From positions 1 to 64,000 of the forward strand of contig JANXMZ010000025.1 in NCBI GenBank assembly GCA_025354385.1: DNA of 64,000 nt, in the 5' to 3' direction. The notes under the pieces are model-generated. The model ran no database searches and was not told the DNA's origin. It saw only the letters and a program-made list of their open reading frames with translations. The position numbers and the translations under genes were made by a program. The DNA is from Bacteroidota bacterium. Lineage in GTDB: Bacteria; Bacteroidota; Bacteroidia; NS11-12g; UBA955. This document shows, one piece after another, positions 25,444 to 34,366 of the stretch (position 1 is its first letter; each line of letters opens with the position of its first letter).

Positions 25444-28404
25444 ATGAAAAAAAATCTATTGATTATTGGTGTTTTTGCGTGCGTATTTTTTAATTTTAAA
25501 TTGTGCGCACAGGTAATTGCTGGTGGTGAAATTTATTACGAATTAATTTCTTCGAAAAAATACAAAGTAACGGCTCATTTATACCGTATGTGCGACCAGT
25601 CGCCTTTAAATGCGGTTAACGGAAATGTTTATGGAGGTACTACTATGGTAGCAATGAATTTTAAACGAATTGCCATTGTTAGAATAAATGATACTTGCGG
25701 TAATCCCTGCAATAAGCAAAATACTGCCTCCAACCCAGGATTTGAAAAACATACTTATACAGATACCATCGATTTTAATTCGTCACCCTACAATGTATTT
25801 GCAAGCAAAGGTATTTGTGTGGTAAATTTTGGTATTCGACAATCAGGAAGATCATCTGGTTTAACAACATTACCTTCGGGTGTTTTTTACATAGATGCCT
25901 CGGTTGATATATGTCTAACCAATATTAATAGAAACACATCCCCGGAGTTCAGCATGGAGCCAAAATTCAAGTTGACCTGCAATATGCCAACAACTTATTC
26001 TCCCGGTCCTTTAGATACGATGGATAATGACTCATTTGATTTTTCTTTGGTGGATGTGCAATCTAATTATAAAACAAATGTTGTTTATACTGGGTCCTTT
26101 TCTGCACAGCTACCATTGACACCTTTTTGTTTGCCTCCTGGTATTATTAACTGTAAAGCATTGCCCAATGCTAAACCACCCAGAGGTTTTTATTTTGATA
26201 AAAACAATTCCGTATTTTCATGTACCCCAAGTAATTGTGGAGAGTTAGGAATCATAAAATACAGAATTGATGAATTTCGGTTTAATAAAACATTGCAAAA
26301 ACATGAATGGATTGGTTATGTTACTAGAGAAATGTTAGTAGAAGTTGTAATTAACACATCGAACAATGCACCAGTAATAACTACTACATCAACTTTATTA
26401 AAACTATGCGAAGGGGATAAGTTATGCTATACTATTAAAACCGCAGACACAAAGACCCTTAGCCAAAAGGTGGACGATTCAACAACTTTATACTGGGATT
26501 CGGGTATTAAAAATGCGACATTTAAAATTCTTAATCCTACAGCCAGAGAGAAGGAAGGGGAGTTTTGTTGGCAAACACAAAAAAACAATGTTAGAACAGA
26601 ACCCAAATATTTTACGGTGGCAACTTATGATAAGCAATGTAATATTAACCTATGCTCCAGAACTTTTAGGGTTGATGTAATTACATCGCCAAAATACTTT
26701 TACAAAAACACAACGGGAGCTTGTGGGTTGGTAAAATGGAATGTTTATGTTTCAGATAGTTTTTATCCGAATTTTAATGCTACCAATAAAACAGTTATTA
26801 AATCTTTTCCGGGCAATCAGATTTTATATTCGGGAAATGGACTTAAGGATTCTGTCAATATTCACCAAGATGGGAAAGTTATAGTTGAACATATTTTCAA
26901 TACCTATTGTCCAATTGTTGTGCAGGATACTTTAACCTTAAGCGGAACACTAATTATGCCCGATATCAATGACAATCTTGATGTCATAGTTTGTAAAAAC
27001 AAGTCCGTAATGTTCAATTTTAAGGCAAGTCGAATTCCGAGTCTAAAAACTTTTAATTGGTATCTAAATGATAGTCTTATTAATCAGTCGGACACTATCA
27101 TTTCAATTGCGATTACAAAGGCCTCGGCAGTAAGCGTATTGATTGAAGATAATAGCGGTTGTAAAGCTGAGCGGAATGTTAGCTATAGTTTGAAAACACA
27201 TCAAGCCATTGCTACAATTGCACAGATTTTATGTCCTAACACACTTGTAACTGTAAACGCTAATATTAAAACCCTCAGTAGACCAGTTAATTATTCATGG
27301 AAATTAAATGGAATGGATACGGCCACCAATGACAGTGTTCTTAATTTTAAAATTAATGCAGGTTCGAAAATAATATTAGTGGTGAAAGATGCCAATCAAT
27401 GCGAATTCAAGGATAGTATTAATGATAGAATGTGGCCTGCTGTGAAATTTAATTTTGGTTATCTAAATGAGGTGTGCAAGGATTCATTAGCATCGGCCAA
27501 AGCATTTAATATTGTTGCCACTAAACCTTATACTTACTCATGGCAAATTAATAATAAAAGTGTGGTTAATATGGACTCTATACTGATATTAAAGTTGGTG
27601 AATCACACAGGATTTAGCTTAAACATTCAAGATGCAAATGGTTGTAGTCTACAAAAAACAGGTTTGACCATAGCCGTTAAAACACCAGAGGTTAGTTTAA
27701 AAGATAGTAATTATTCTTGCTTTAATGATCTTATCAATATTATTCCCAACATTATTAATCGTACTGCAAAAATAAATTATCAATGGAGTATAAATAAGAC
27801 CAATGTAAGTTCAGATTCAGTGCTCACTAGGAAATTATTTGCCAAGACAATCATTGGTCTAAAGGTGAGTAATAATTTGAATTGTTCTACAGAAGACACT
27901 GCAATTTTTTTTATTTATCCTCAGGTGCCTTTAGTCATTAAGAGCAAAGTAAATTATCATCCAAGTAGTTTTATTTTATTAAGCACCACAAAAAACTATA
28001 TATCTTATCAATGGTTCAATGGGAGAACGACCGCTATCGATTCTTTCTCGGCAAGCGATTTAGGGGCTCCAAGCAAATACAAGGTATGGTGTAGAACTAC
28101 AGACTTGAATGGTTGTGAATACAATGATACCATTGAAATTAATACCAATGCATTTTTAGGATTAAATGGAATATTAGATGGAGGCATCAAGATTTACCCT
28201 AACCCAGTTTCTCAGAGTTTAAATATTGATTTGGCTGAAAATGCAAATTTAAGCCTATTGTCGATTGATGGAAAAACAATCGGAGCCTATGATTTGTACA
28301 AAGGCGTGAATACCATTAACCTAAGTCAATATAGCTCTGGTATATATTTTTTAAGAATCGAATTGTTAGGTGCACATAGAATTTTTAAGATAATTAAGCA
28401 ATAG
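25444..28404 (+). CDS. Large T9SS surface protein, tandem paralogue 1
   Basis: A 986-residue exported protein. Signal peptide about 1-24 (FFNFKLCA-Q), then an N-terminal domain GGEIYYELISSKKYKVTAHLYRMC that opens many large Bacteroidota surface and gliding-associated proteins, with paired cysteines. About residues 320-880 are divided into Cys- and Trp-containing Ig-like modules (FNWYLND, YSWKLNG, YSWQINN, YQWSINK). A type A sorting domain follows (GIKIYPNPVSQSLNIDL...GIYFLRIELLG). It is probably a cell-surface adhesin-like protein secreted by T9SS. The gene immediately downstream is a diverged copy; see that entry. The GTG at 25432 is in frame but lies on the predicted transcript start. Confidence 0.8.
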   Translation: MKKNLLIIGVFACVFFNFKLCAQVIAGGEIYYELISSKKYKVTAHLYRMCDQSPLNAVNGNVYGGTTMVAMNFKRIAIVRINDTCGNPCNKQNTASNPGFEKHTYTDTIDFNSSPYNVFASKGICVVNFGIRQSGRSSGLTTLPSGVFYIDASVDICLTNINRNTSPEFSMEPKFKLTCNMPTTYSPGPLDTMDNDSFDFSLVDVQSNYKTNVVYTGSFSAQLPLTPFCLPPGIINCKALPNAKPPRGFYFDKNNSVFSCTPSNCGELGIIKYRIDEFRFNKTLQKHEWIGYVTREMLVEVVINTSNNAPVITTTSTLLKLCEGDKLCYTIKTADTKTLSQKVDDSTTLYWDSGIKNATFKILNPTAREKEGEFCWQTQKNNVRTEPKYFTVATYDKQCNINLCSRTFRVDVITSPKYFYKNTTGACGLVKWNVYVSDSFYPNFNATNKTVIKSFPGNQILYSGNGLKDSVNIHQDGKVIVEHIFNTYCPIVVQDTLTLSGTLIMPDINDNLDVIVCKNKSVMFNFKASRIPSLKTFNWYLNDSLINQSDTIISIAITKASAVSVLIEDNSGCKAERNVSYSLKTHQAIATIAQILCPNTLVTVNANIKTLSRPVNYSWKLNGMDTATNDSVLNFKINAGSKIILVVKDANQCEFKDSINDRMWPAVKFNFGYLNEVCKDSLASAKAFNIVATKPYTYSWQINNKSVVNMDSILILKLVNHTGFSLNIQDANGCSLQKTGLTIAVKTPEVSLKDSNYSCFNDLINIIPNIINRTAKINYQWSINKTNVSSDSVLTRKLFAKTIIGLKVSNNLNCSTEDTAIFFIYPQVPLVIKSKVNYHPSSFILLSTTKNYISYQWFNGRTTAIDSFSASDLGAPSKYKVWCRTTDLNGCEYNDTIEINTNAFLGLNGILDGGIKIYPNPVSQSLNIDLAENANLSLLSIDGKTIGAYDLYKGVNTINLSQYSSGIYFLRIELLGAHRIFKIIKQ

Positions 28405-28529
28405 CATTTAAAGTTTTACAAAAATATTCGTCAACTCAATTGACTATTTTATTTGTAATAAACATGTAAAAATATTGTCATTCGTTAGTCATTTCTTATT
28501 GATGTTAATTTTAAATCTCAGTTATTATT

Positions 28530-28537
28530 TACCTTTG
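28530..28537 (+). promoter_or_regulatory. -7 box of second tandem surface gene
   Basis: TACCTTTG matches TAnnTTTG with a predicted leader of about 15 bases, so the second paralogue has its own promoter. Confidence 0.5.
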
Positions 28538-28555
28538 ATTTAGTTACTTACTACT

Positions 28556-31516
28556 ATGAATAGACCAATATTGCTTTTCTCCTTGTTGTTTTCAAGTTTT
28601 TTTGCTCCATTCCTATGCGCACAACAACTGGCTGGGGGTGAAATTTATTATGATTTGATTTCGCCTAATAAATATAAGGTAACAGCCCACATATACAGGC
28701 TTTGTAGCGAGGCTGCTTTGAACAGCTTGCCGGCCAATGTTTACGGTGATATTTACAAAGTGCCTATGACATTTAATCGCATATCGATTGGTAAGATTAA
28801 TGATACTTGCAATAACCCTTGTAATAAGCAAAATGCGATTTCTAATCCCGGTTTTGAAAAACACACCTTTACTTCAATAGTAGATTTTAATGTTTCGCCA
28901 TTTGATACGTTTGTTAAAAACAATGTTTGTAAAGTTAATTTTGGTGTAAGACTGGCAAGCCGCTCGAATTCGCTCACTACCTCAAAAATTGGTATATTTT
29001 ATTTAGATGCTTCTGTCAATTTATGCCTACCACTTATTACAAAAAACACTTCTCCGCAATTCAGCATGGAACCAAAATTCAGGGCCAATTTCAACAAGCC
29101 TTTTGTCTATTCGCCTGGTCCATTAGATTCAACTGATAATGATTCGTTTGTTTTTACACTGGTGGATGCTCAAAATGATTATAATTCTTTTGTATCCCAT
29201 TTTGGAGGTTCATTTACCGCAGATACTCCCATGACGCCTTATTGTCCTTTAAATAATTGCAATCCATTGCCCAATGCCACCCCCCCGCGAGGATTTTATT
29301 TTGATAAGAAAAACTGTACCATCATTTTTACGCCTTCCTATCGTTACGAAGTTGGGCTAATTAAATACAAAGTTGATGAATACCGTTTTAATAAAAAGCT
29401 TCAAAAGCACGAGTGGATGGGATATGTTACAAGGGAAATGTTGGTGGAGGTGAAATCGCAATTGTATAATAATCCTCCTGCACTTGTTTCAACTTCAACA
29501 TTAAACTTATGTGTCGGTAATAAAATTTGTTCCACTATTAAAACAACCGATATAAAGGCTACTGGGCAAATTGCCGATGATACAACCATTCTTTTTTGGG
29601 ACCATGGTGTCAAGGATGCAAAATTTGTTATTGTAAACCCAACAGCAAGAGAGAAAGCAGGCGAATTCTGTTGGACGGATTCCAAAAAATTGGAAAGAGT
29701 TGAAACTAGATTTTTTACCGTTGCCACCAATGACAGGCAATGCAATATTGACCTAACTAGTAAAACCGTTGATGTAAACGTAAAAATAAAACCTTTGTAC
29801 ACTTACAAAAATACATTGGGTAAATGCGGGTTTGTGAAATGGGAGGTATCTGCTTTTGATAGTTTGTATCCAAAGTTTAAAGCATCGAATACTACCGTGA
29901 TAAGATCTTTATCTACCAATGGCATATTGTACACAGGCAATGGGTTAATAGACTCCACTATTATTTATGAAAATGGAAAGGCCGTTATAGAACATGTATT
30001 AAATGATTCCTGTCCAATAATAGTAAGAGATACGGTGATGATAAATGCAGATATTGCAATGCCAAATATTAATGATAATGCAGATAAGATTGTATGCAAG
30101 AATAGCCTCCAACCTTTTAGTTTTAAAGCTTCCGCTATTAACGGACTAAGCACTTTTAAATGGTATAGCAATGGCAATTTAATTAATCAGATTGATACTA
30201 TTATTAAACTTAATATGTCCATGAATATGAAAATTAGGTTAAGAGTTGAGAATAGCAAAGGGTGTTTTGCGGAAAGAAATGTTAATTACAATATTTTGGA
30301 GCACAAGGCCATTGAGAGTAACGATACGTTTGCATGTCCAGGCGATTTAATAAATGTGTTAGCAGATACTAAATCCTTGAAACAACCCCTTAATTTTACT
30401 TGGAAAATTAATGGCATTGATACCGCAGAATACACAAATACATTATCATTAAAATCAAGACAATCGGCCGAAGTAGTTCTTATTTTAGAAGATGGCAATC
30501 ATTGTCAATTCATGGATACTGTTCAAGTTAGTCGATTTCCAGATGCGCAATATGAATTTGCAAATAGTATCCTTACTTGCCGGGATTCATTAACCTTAGT
30601 AAAAATAAACAATTTAAAGGTGGCTCAACCATTTATCGTGAATTGGTTTTTAGATAATACAATGGTGTCAGGCAAGGATACTATTTTCGGTTTTAAACCT
30701 TCAAAGGAGAGTAAAGTGAAATTTGTAATACAAGATTTTAATACTTGTAGTTTTTCCAATGAAGTTACTGTTGAAGTTTTAAAAACACCAGTGGTGAAAC
30801 TTCCTTCAGGGTTTTCTGTATGCGAAAATTCAATAGTGAATATTAAACCAGTGATTTCAAACAGACCGGCAATTGTTAAATGGCAATGGTCCATTAATAG
30901 TAACATTGTAAGCACTGATTCTATCTATAAAGGAAAAATTGCCAAGGATGTGCAATTGAATTTAAAAGTGAGCAATCAATTAAAATGCTCAACAGAAGAT
31001 TTTATCACCGTTAATTTATATCCTAAAACTGAACTCGTTATTAACCACAATTCAAGTTATCTTCAAGATGAATTGGTGGAATTAAGCACTACCCAAACTT
31101 TTAGAACATGGCAATGGTTCAATGGTGTTACTTTTCCTCTAAATCAATTCCGTGCCAAAGATCTCGGTCCACCTGGTAAATACAAAGTATGGTGTAAAGT
31201 CACAGATAATTATGGTTGTATGTATGCAGATACAGTTGAAATTATTACGATTGCCAATCCTAATTCAGGCATCAGTAAATTAACTGAAAATGTGATTAGT
31301 ATTTATCCGAATCCAGTAACCCAAGACTTTTTTAATATAGTACTTCCGAAGAATGCCGAAATAGTATTGTATTCTTTGGATGGTAAAATAATATTGGAAG
31401 CAGAAGCACATGTAGGAAAAAATATAGTTTCAATTCAATATTTTTCTGCTGGGATGTATTTGTTAAAAATAAAAATGGAAGGGGAAGAAAGGGTTTATAG
31501 ATTGGTGAAAGAATAA
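28556..31516 (+). CDS. Large T9SS surface protein, tandem paralogue 2
   Basis: A 986-residue protein that matches its upstream neighbour along its whole length: signal peptide, GGEIYYDLISPNKYKVTAHIYRLC opening, CNPCNKQN block, GYVTREMLVEV, NPTAREKAGEFCW, the same series of Ig-like modules and a type A sorting tail (VISIYPNPVTQDFFNIVL). By eye about half of residues are identical, so the duplication is old and both copies are kept intact. Likely surface adhesin or structural protein; the role is inferred only from the architecture. It ends six bases before a convergent gene. Confidence 0.8.
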   Translation: MNRPILLFSLLFSSFFAPFLCAQQLAGGEIYYDLISPNKYKVTAHIYRLCSEAALNSLPANVYGDIYKVPMTFNRISIGKINDTCNNPCNKQNAISNPGFEKHTFTSIVDFNVSPFDTFVKNNVCKVNFGVRLASRSNSLTTSKIGIFYLDASVNLCLPLITKNTSPQFSMEPKFRANFNKPFVYSPGPLDSTDNDSFVFTLVDAQNDYNSFVSHFGGSFTADTPMTPYCPLNNCNPLPNATPPRGFYFDKKNCTIIFTPSYRYEVGLIKYKVDEYRFNKKLQKHEWMGYVTREMLVEVKSQLYNNPPALVSTSTLNLCVGNKICSTIKTTDIKATGQIADDTTILFWDHGVKDAKFVIVNPTAREKAGEFCWTDSKKLERVETRFFTVATNDRQCNIDLTSKTVDVNVKIKPLYTYKNTLGKCGFVKWEVSAFDSLYPKFKASNTTVIRSLSTNGILYTGNGLIDSTIIYENGKAVIEHVLNDSCPIIVRDTVMINADIAMPNINDNADKIVCKNSLQPFSFKASAINGLSTFKWYSNGNLINQIDTIIKLNMSMNMKIRLRVENSKGCFAERNVNYNILEHKAIESNDTFACPGDLINVLADTKSLKQPLNFTWKINGIDTAEYTNTLSLKSRQSAEVVLILEDGNHCQFMDTVQVSRFPDAQYEFANSILTCRDSLTLVKINNLKVAQPFIVNWFLDNTMVSGKDTIFGFKPSKESKVKFVIQDFNTCSFSNEVTVEVLKTPVVKLPSGFSVCENSIVNIKPVISNRPAIVKWQWSINSNIVSTDSIYKGKIAKDVQLNLKVSNQLKCSTEDFITVNLYPKTELVINHNSSYLQDELVELSTTQTFRTWQWFNGVTFPLNQFRAKDLGPPGKYKVWCKVTDNYGCMYADTVEIITIANPNSGISKLTENVISIYPNPVTQDFFNIVLPKNAEIVLYSLDGKIILEAEAHVGKNIVSIQYFSAGMYLLKIKMEGEERVYRLVKE

Positions 31517-31522
31517 GTTACA

Positions 31523-32173
31523 CTATTTGCTGCACAAATAAATTAAATTGTCATACCCTTTCGCTTTTGTGCAATTAATTCTGGTGAACAAGGATTGCAA
31601 ATATGTTTCATAAGTCAATCTCAAATTCTCTTTTATATTCATCATATTTCTGAAATAAATGCCATTTTCTGAAAGTAGATGACTCATGTATTCTAAGTAT
31701 TTTTTTTCAAAACAAGTTTCGGGTACTTGATCATCCAAAAATAAATCATCAATGATTAAATCAAATTTACAGTCTTGGTTATTTTTAACCCATTCAAATG
31801 CATCATCGATAACAATCTCTAATGCGGGGTAGGTATTCATTTTAAATTCTTCTTTTGCAAATTGTGCAAGGTCTTCATCAAATTCTATGGCCTTTATTGT
31901 AATGGGCCAATCACATTTTTTATGAAGAATTTCTACAGCGCTACCACCACCCAGACCTAGCATCAAAATGCGGGTTGGTTTAATTTTTTTCAGAACTTCG
32001 AAAATGCCTTTCTGCATAATTTGATGCAAACTACCATAACTATAGTTGGCATTCTGGCTGTTTAGTACTTTGTATCCATTTTCAAAATTAATTTCATAAG
32101 ACTGCCCTTTACTTGTAACCCCAGTTTTAACGGTAGTAGGAAATAAATAGCTAATGGCTTTTTTTGAATTCAA
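31523..32173 (-). CDS. Spermidine-synthase-like methyltransferase-fold protein
   Basis: A 216-residue Rossmann protein of the spermidine synthase/SAM-methyltransferase group: ILMLGLGGGSAVEIL (motif I), IKAIEFDEDLAQFA (acidic end of strand 2), IVIDDAFEWV and FDLIIDDLF. The N-terminal beta domain of true spermidine synthase is shortened, and the catalytic Asp would be among the IDD pairs. It may be a polyamine aminopropyltransferase or a different methyltransferase. It starts with TTG five bases after the upstream outer-membrane gene. Confidence 0.75.
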   Translation of the reverse strand: MNSKKAISYLFPTTVKTGVTSKGQSYEINFENGYKVLNSQNANYSYGSLHQIMQKGIFEVLKKIKPTRILMLGLGGGSAVEILHKKCDWPITIKAIEFDEDLAQFAKEEFKMNTYPALEIVIDDAFEWVKNNQDCKFDLIIDDLFLDDQVPETCFEKKYLEYMSHLLSENGIYFRNMMNIKENLRLTYETYLQSLFTRINCTKAKGYDNLIYLCSK

Positions 32174-32178
32174 AAGTT

Positions 32179-32991
32179 TTAAAATAAAAATTGAAATCCA
32201 AGTTGTAATCCAATGCTGCTGTATGATTGAGAGTAGGAGAGTTGGTCGGTAGCTTGATCTTTGCGGAAGGCATTGGGCAATAACAGAGCATTGTTGCGAA
32301 TATTACTAACATCTTTTTGATAAATAGTTTCTCTATCAGAAGTAGTTGGATAAATATCTGTCAATGTTTTGGAATTGGAACTTTGGTAACCGGTGATAGT
32401 TTTCTTCCTGACTTTGCTATTGAGAATAATTTGATCCAACATAACAAAGAAATGAATTTTTCTATTAATTTTATAGGTTACATGTAAACTACTTTTAAAT
32501 CCAATTGAAAAATAGTTTTTCATCACGGAGGTTTCAGTGGAATTTTTAGAAGAATCGCGATAACTTATCTCACCTTTTAGCTGTGTACTTGCAGGAATAA
32601 TTAAACCAGCATTCAATTGAAAGTTAAACTTTTTATACGACCACAAATAGCCCAATTGAAGTGTCATTCTTAAACTGTTAGAGGTTGCTGTAGCGGTTTT
32701 GAATGTGTCAGATGGTCCACCTTGGGTGCGCACAATATTCCGGTTGCCTATTAAAAAATTAAAGCCAAATCCTATCATCCAATTGCTACTATCTGGCTGG
32801 TGTTGAAAAAATATTTGTGTGCTAGTGCCGCTTCCAAGGGTATAGTTTTGCGCTTTACCCCAGGTCATTTCTGTTAAACTCTTCGCTTTGGCATCACCGT
32901 AATGATATCCTGAGCTAACCCACAAACTGTTTTTTTGAGACATTAGTGGAAGGCCAATGATAATAAATAATATGGAGAAATGTATTTTCAA
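32179..32991 (-). CDS. Outer-membrane beta-barrel-like protein
   Basis: A 270-residue exported protein: signal peptide (MKIHFSILFIIIGLPLMS-Q) and a mature part of amphipathic strands (TSTQIFFQHQP, FGFNFLIGNRN, SNSLRMTLQLGYLWSY, KNYFSIGFKSSLHVTYKINR) ending SSIGLQLGFQFLF, the terminal aromatic expected of a barrel. I cannot name a family. The frame runs up to a TTG at 33018, but a -7 box (33000-33007) puts the transcript start near 32996, so I use the TTG at 32991, which opens directly with a good signal peptide. It forms a two-gene unit with the spermidine-synthase-like gene. Confidence 0.65.
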   Translation of the reverse strand: MKIHFSILFIIIGLPLMSQKNSLWVSSGYHYGDAKAKSLTEMTWGKAQNYTLGSGTSTQIFFQHQPDSSNWMIGFGFNFLIGNRNIVRTQGGPSDTFKTATATSNSLRMTLQLGYLWSYKKFNFQLNAGLIIPASTQLKGEISYRDSSKNSTETSVMKNYFSIGFKSSLHVTYKINRKIHFFVMLDQIILNSKVRKKTITGYQSSNSKTLTDIYPTTSDRETIYQKDVSNIRNNALLLPNAFRKDQATDQLSYSQSYSSIGLQLGFQFLF

Positions 32992-32999
32992 TTTCTGTG

Positions 33000-33007
33000 C
33001 GAAAATA
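33000..33007 (-). promoter_or_regulatory. -7 box of outer-membrane protein gene
   Basis: Minus-strand TATTTTCG, a one-base variant of TAnnTTTG, five or so bases before the chosen TTG. Confidence 0.4.
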
Positions 33008-33090
33008 GGGTAAACCAAATAAATTTGCCATGTTTATGACCTCAAATTCGGATATTTCAGCTTTATATTTATTATTATCTGCATTAAATC

Positions 33091-33121
33091 TTTGATTTAT
33101 TAATTCATTTCATTACTTTTG
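33091..33121 (+). promoter_or_regulatory. Consensus promoter of rpsF-rpsR-rplI
   Basis: TTTG (33091-33094), exactly 19 bases, TACTTTTG (33114-33121), then GCACCCC. Predicted leader about 22 bases. A full match to the phylum's sigma-ABfr consensus. Confidence 0.8.
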
Positions 33122-33146
33122 CACCCCTAAATATAAAAAAATAAGT

Positions 33147-33527
33147 ATGAGTTTAGTTAATTATGAATCTGCAATCATTTTAACACCCGTACTGTCTGAA
33201 GCGCAAATGCAAGAAGCGGTAAAAAGCTACAGACAGTTGGTTGCGGAGCACGGTGGCGTTATGGTAGGAGAGACCAATTGGGGTCTTACCAAACTAGCGT
33301 ATCCGATTAAAAAGAAAAGTACCGGCTTCTATCACTTTTTTGAATTTCAAGCAAATTCAGATTTTCAGGCATTATTAGAAACTGCCTACAGCAGAGACGA
33401 AAGAGTACTTCGTTTTCTGAACCTTAAATTAGATAAACACGCTGTTGTTTATAACGAACGCAAACGCAAAGGAGAAATTGCTCCAGCAAAAAAATACGAA
33501 AGTAAAGAAGGAGGATCATCAATATGA
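33147..33527 (+). CDS. rpsF: 30S ribosomal protein S6
   Basis: A 126-residue S6: [18 protein letters not shown] opening, [21 protein letters not shown] (conserved WG-x-x-x-LAYPI block) and [11 protein letters not shown]. It binds S18 and 16S rRNA on the platform of the small subunit. First gene of the standard rpsF-rpsR-rplI operon; its stop overlaps the S18 start by four bases (ATGA). The ssb gene often found between S6 and S18 in other phyla is absent, as usual here. Confidence 0.98.
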   Translation: MSLVNYESAIILTPVLSEAQMQEAVKSYRQLVAEHGGVMVGETNWGLTKLAYPIKKKSTGFYHFFEFQANSDFQALLETAYSRDERVLRFLNLKLDKHAVVYNERKRKGEIAPAKKYESKEGGSSI

Positions 33528-33799
33528 GTGGTAAATCAGCACAAGATAGCTACAATTTCAATAGTCAGCAAAATCAGGTGATTATTAAAAAGAAGTATTG
33601 CCGTTTCAAAAAACACAACATAAAATACATCGATTACAAAGATTCAAATTTCTTGTTGAAGTTCATGAATGAACAAGGTAAAATATTGCCGGGAAGAATA
33701 ACCGGAACATCAGATAAATATCAGCGTAAAGTTGGTACTGCTATTAAACGTGCGCGTTTCATGGCGATACTTCCATATGTTGCCGATGGTTTAAAATAA
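33524..33799 (+). CDS. rpsR: 30S ribosomal protein S18
   Basis: A 91-residue S18. The conserved core is [28 protein letters not shown] followed by the basic [31 protein letters not shown] has the conserved single Cys. It overlaps rpsF by four bases, so translation is coupled. Confidence 0.98.
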   Translation: MSGKSAQDSYNFNSQQNQVIIKKKYCRFKKHNIKYIDYKDSNFLLKFMNEQGKILPGRITGTSDKYQRKVGTAIKRARFMAILPYVADGLK

Positions 33800-33819
33800 A
33801 ATAAAGGAGGAAAAGAAGT

Positions 33820-34272
33820 ATGTCAAACATGAAATTAATTTTAACCCAAGATGTTCGTAACCTCGGACATAAGGATGATGTGGTAGCAGTTAAAGCTGGA
33901 TACGGTCGCAATTTTTTAATTCCAAAAGGAATGGGTAAATTAGCTACTGAATCTTCTTTGAAAATGTTAGCCGAAGATATTAAGCAACGCGCTTTCAAAC
34001 AAGATAAAGTGAAGAAAGATGCCGAAGCATTAGCAACTAAACTAGAAGGTGTAAAAGTAACCATCAAAGCAAAAACAGGAACCAGTGGAAAAATATTTGG
34101 AGCTGTTACCGTATTGCAAGTGGCCAATACCCTTAAAGAAATGGGTTTTGAAGTTGATCGCAGAAAAATTGTATTTAACGATGAACCTAAAATGTTAGGT
34201 GAGTACAAAGCAACTATAACCTTACATAAAGAGATATCAAAAACAATTGATATTGAAGTTGTAAGTGAATAA
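33820..34272 (+). CDS. rplI: 50S ribosomal protein L9
   Basis: A 150-residue two-domain L9: N-terminal rRNA-binding domain with MKLILTQDVRNLGHKDDVVAVKAGYGRNFLIPKG, a long connecting helix, and a C-terminal domain (VTIKAKTGTSGKIFGAVTVLQVANTL). Starts 20 bases after rpsR with a GGAGG-like Shine-Dalgarno (aaaggaggaaa), one of the few clear ones in the window. Ends at a perfect terminator. Confidence 0.98.
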   Translation: MSNMKLILTQDVRNLGHKDDVVAVKAGYGRNFLIPKGMGKLATESSLKMLAEDIKQRAFKQDKVKKDAEALATKLEGVKVTIKAKTGTSGKIFGAVTVLQVANTLKEMGFEVDRRKIVFNDEPKMLGEYKATITLHKEISKTIDIEVVSE

Positions 34273-34296
34273 AACCTAAAATAATTCAATTTTTTG

Positions 34297-34327
34297 AAAA
34301 AGGGATGATTTAAATCATCCCTTTTTT
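34297..34327 (+). terminator. Rho-independent terminator of ribosomal operon
   Basis: AAAGGGATGATTT/AAATCATCCCTTT: an almost perfect 13-bp palindrome followed by a T run. It ends rpsF-rpsR-rplI. Confidence 0.92.
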
Positions 34328-34366
34328 GTTTTCTTTGTACTTTGTTTATACCCCTAACATTCTACA

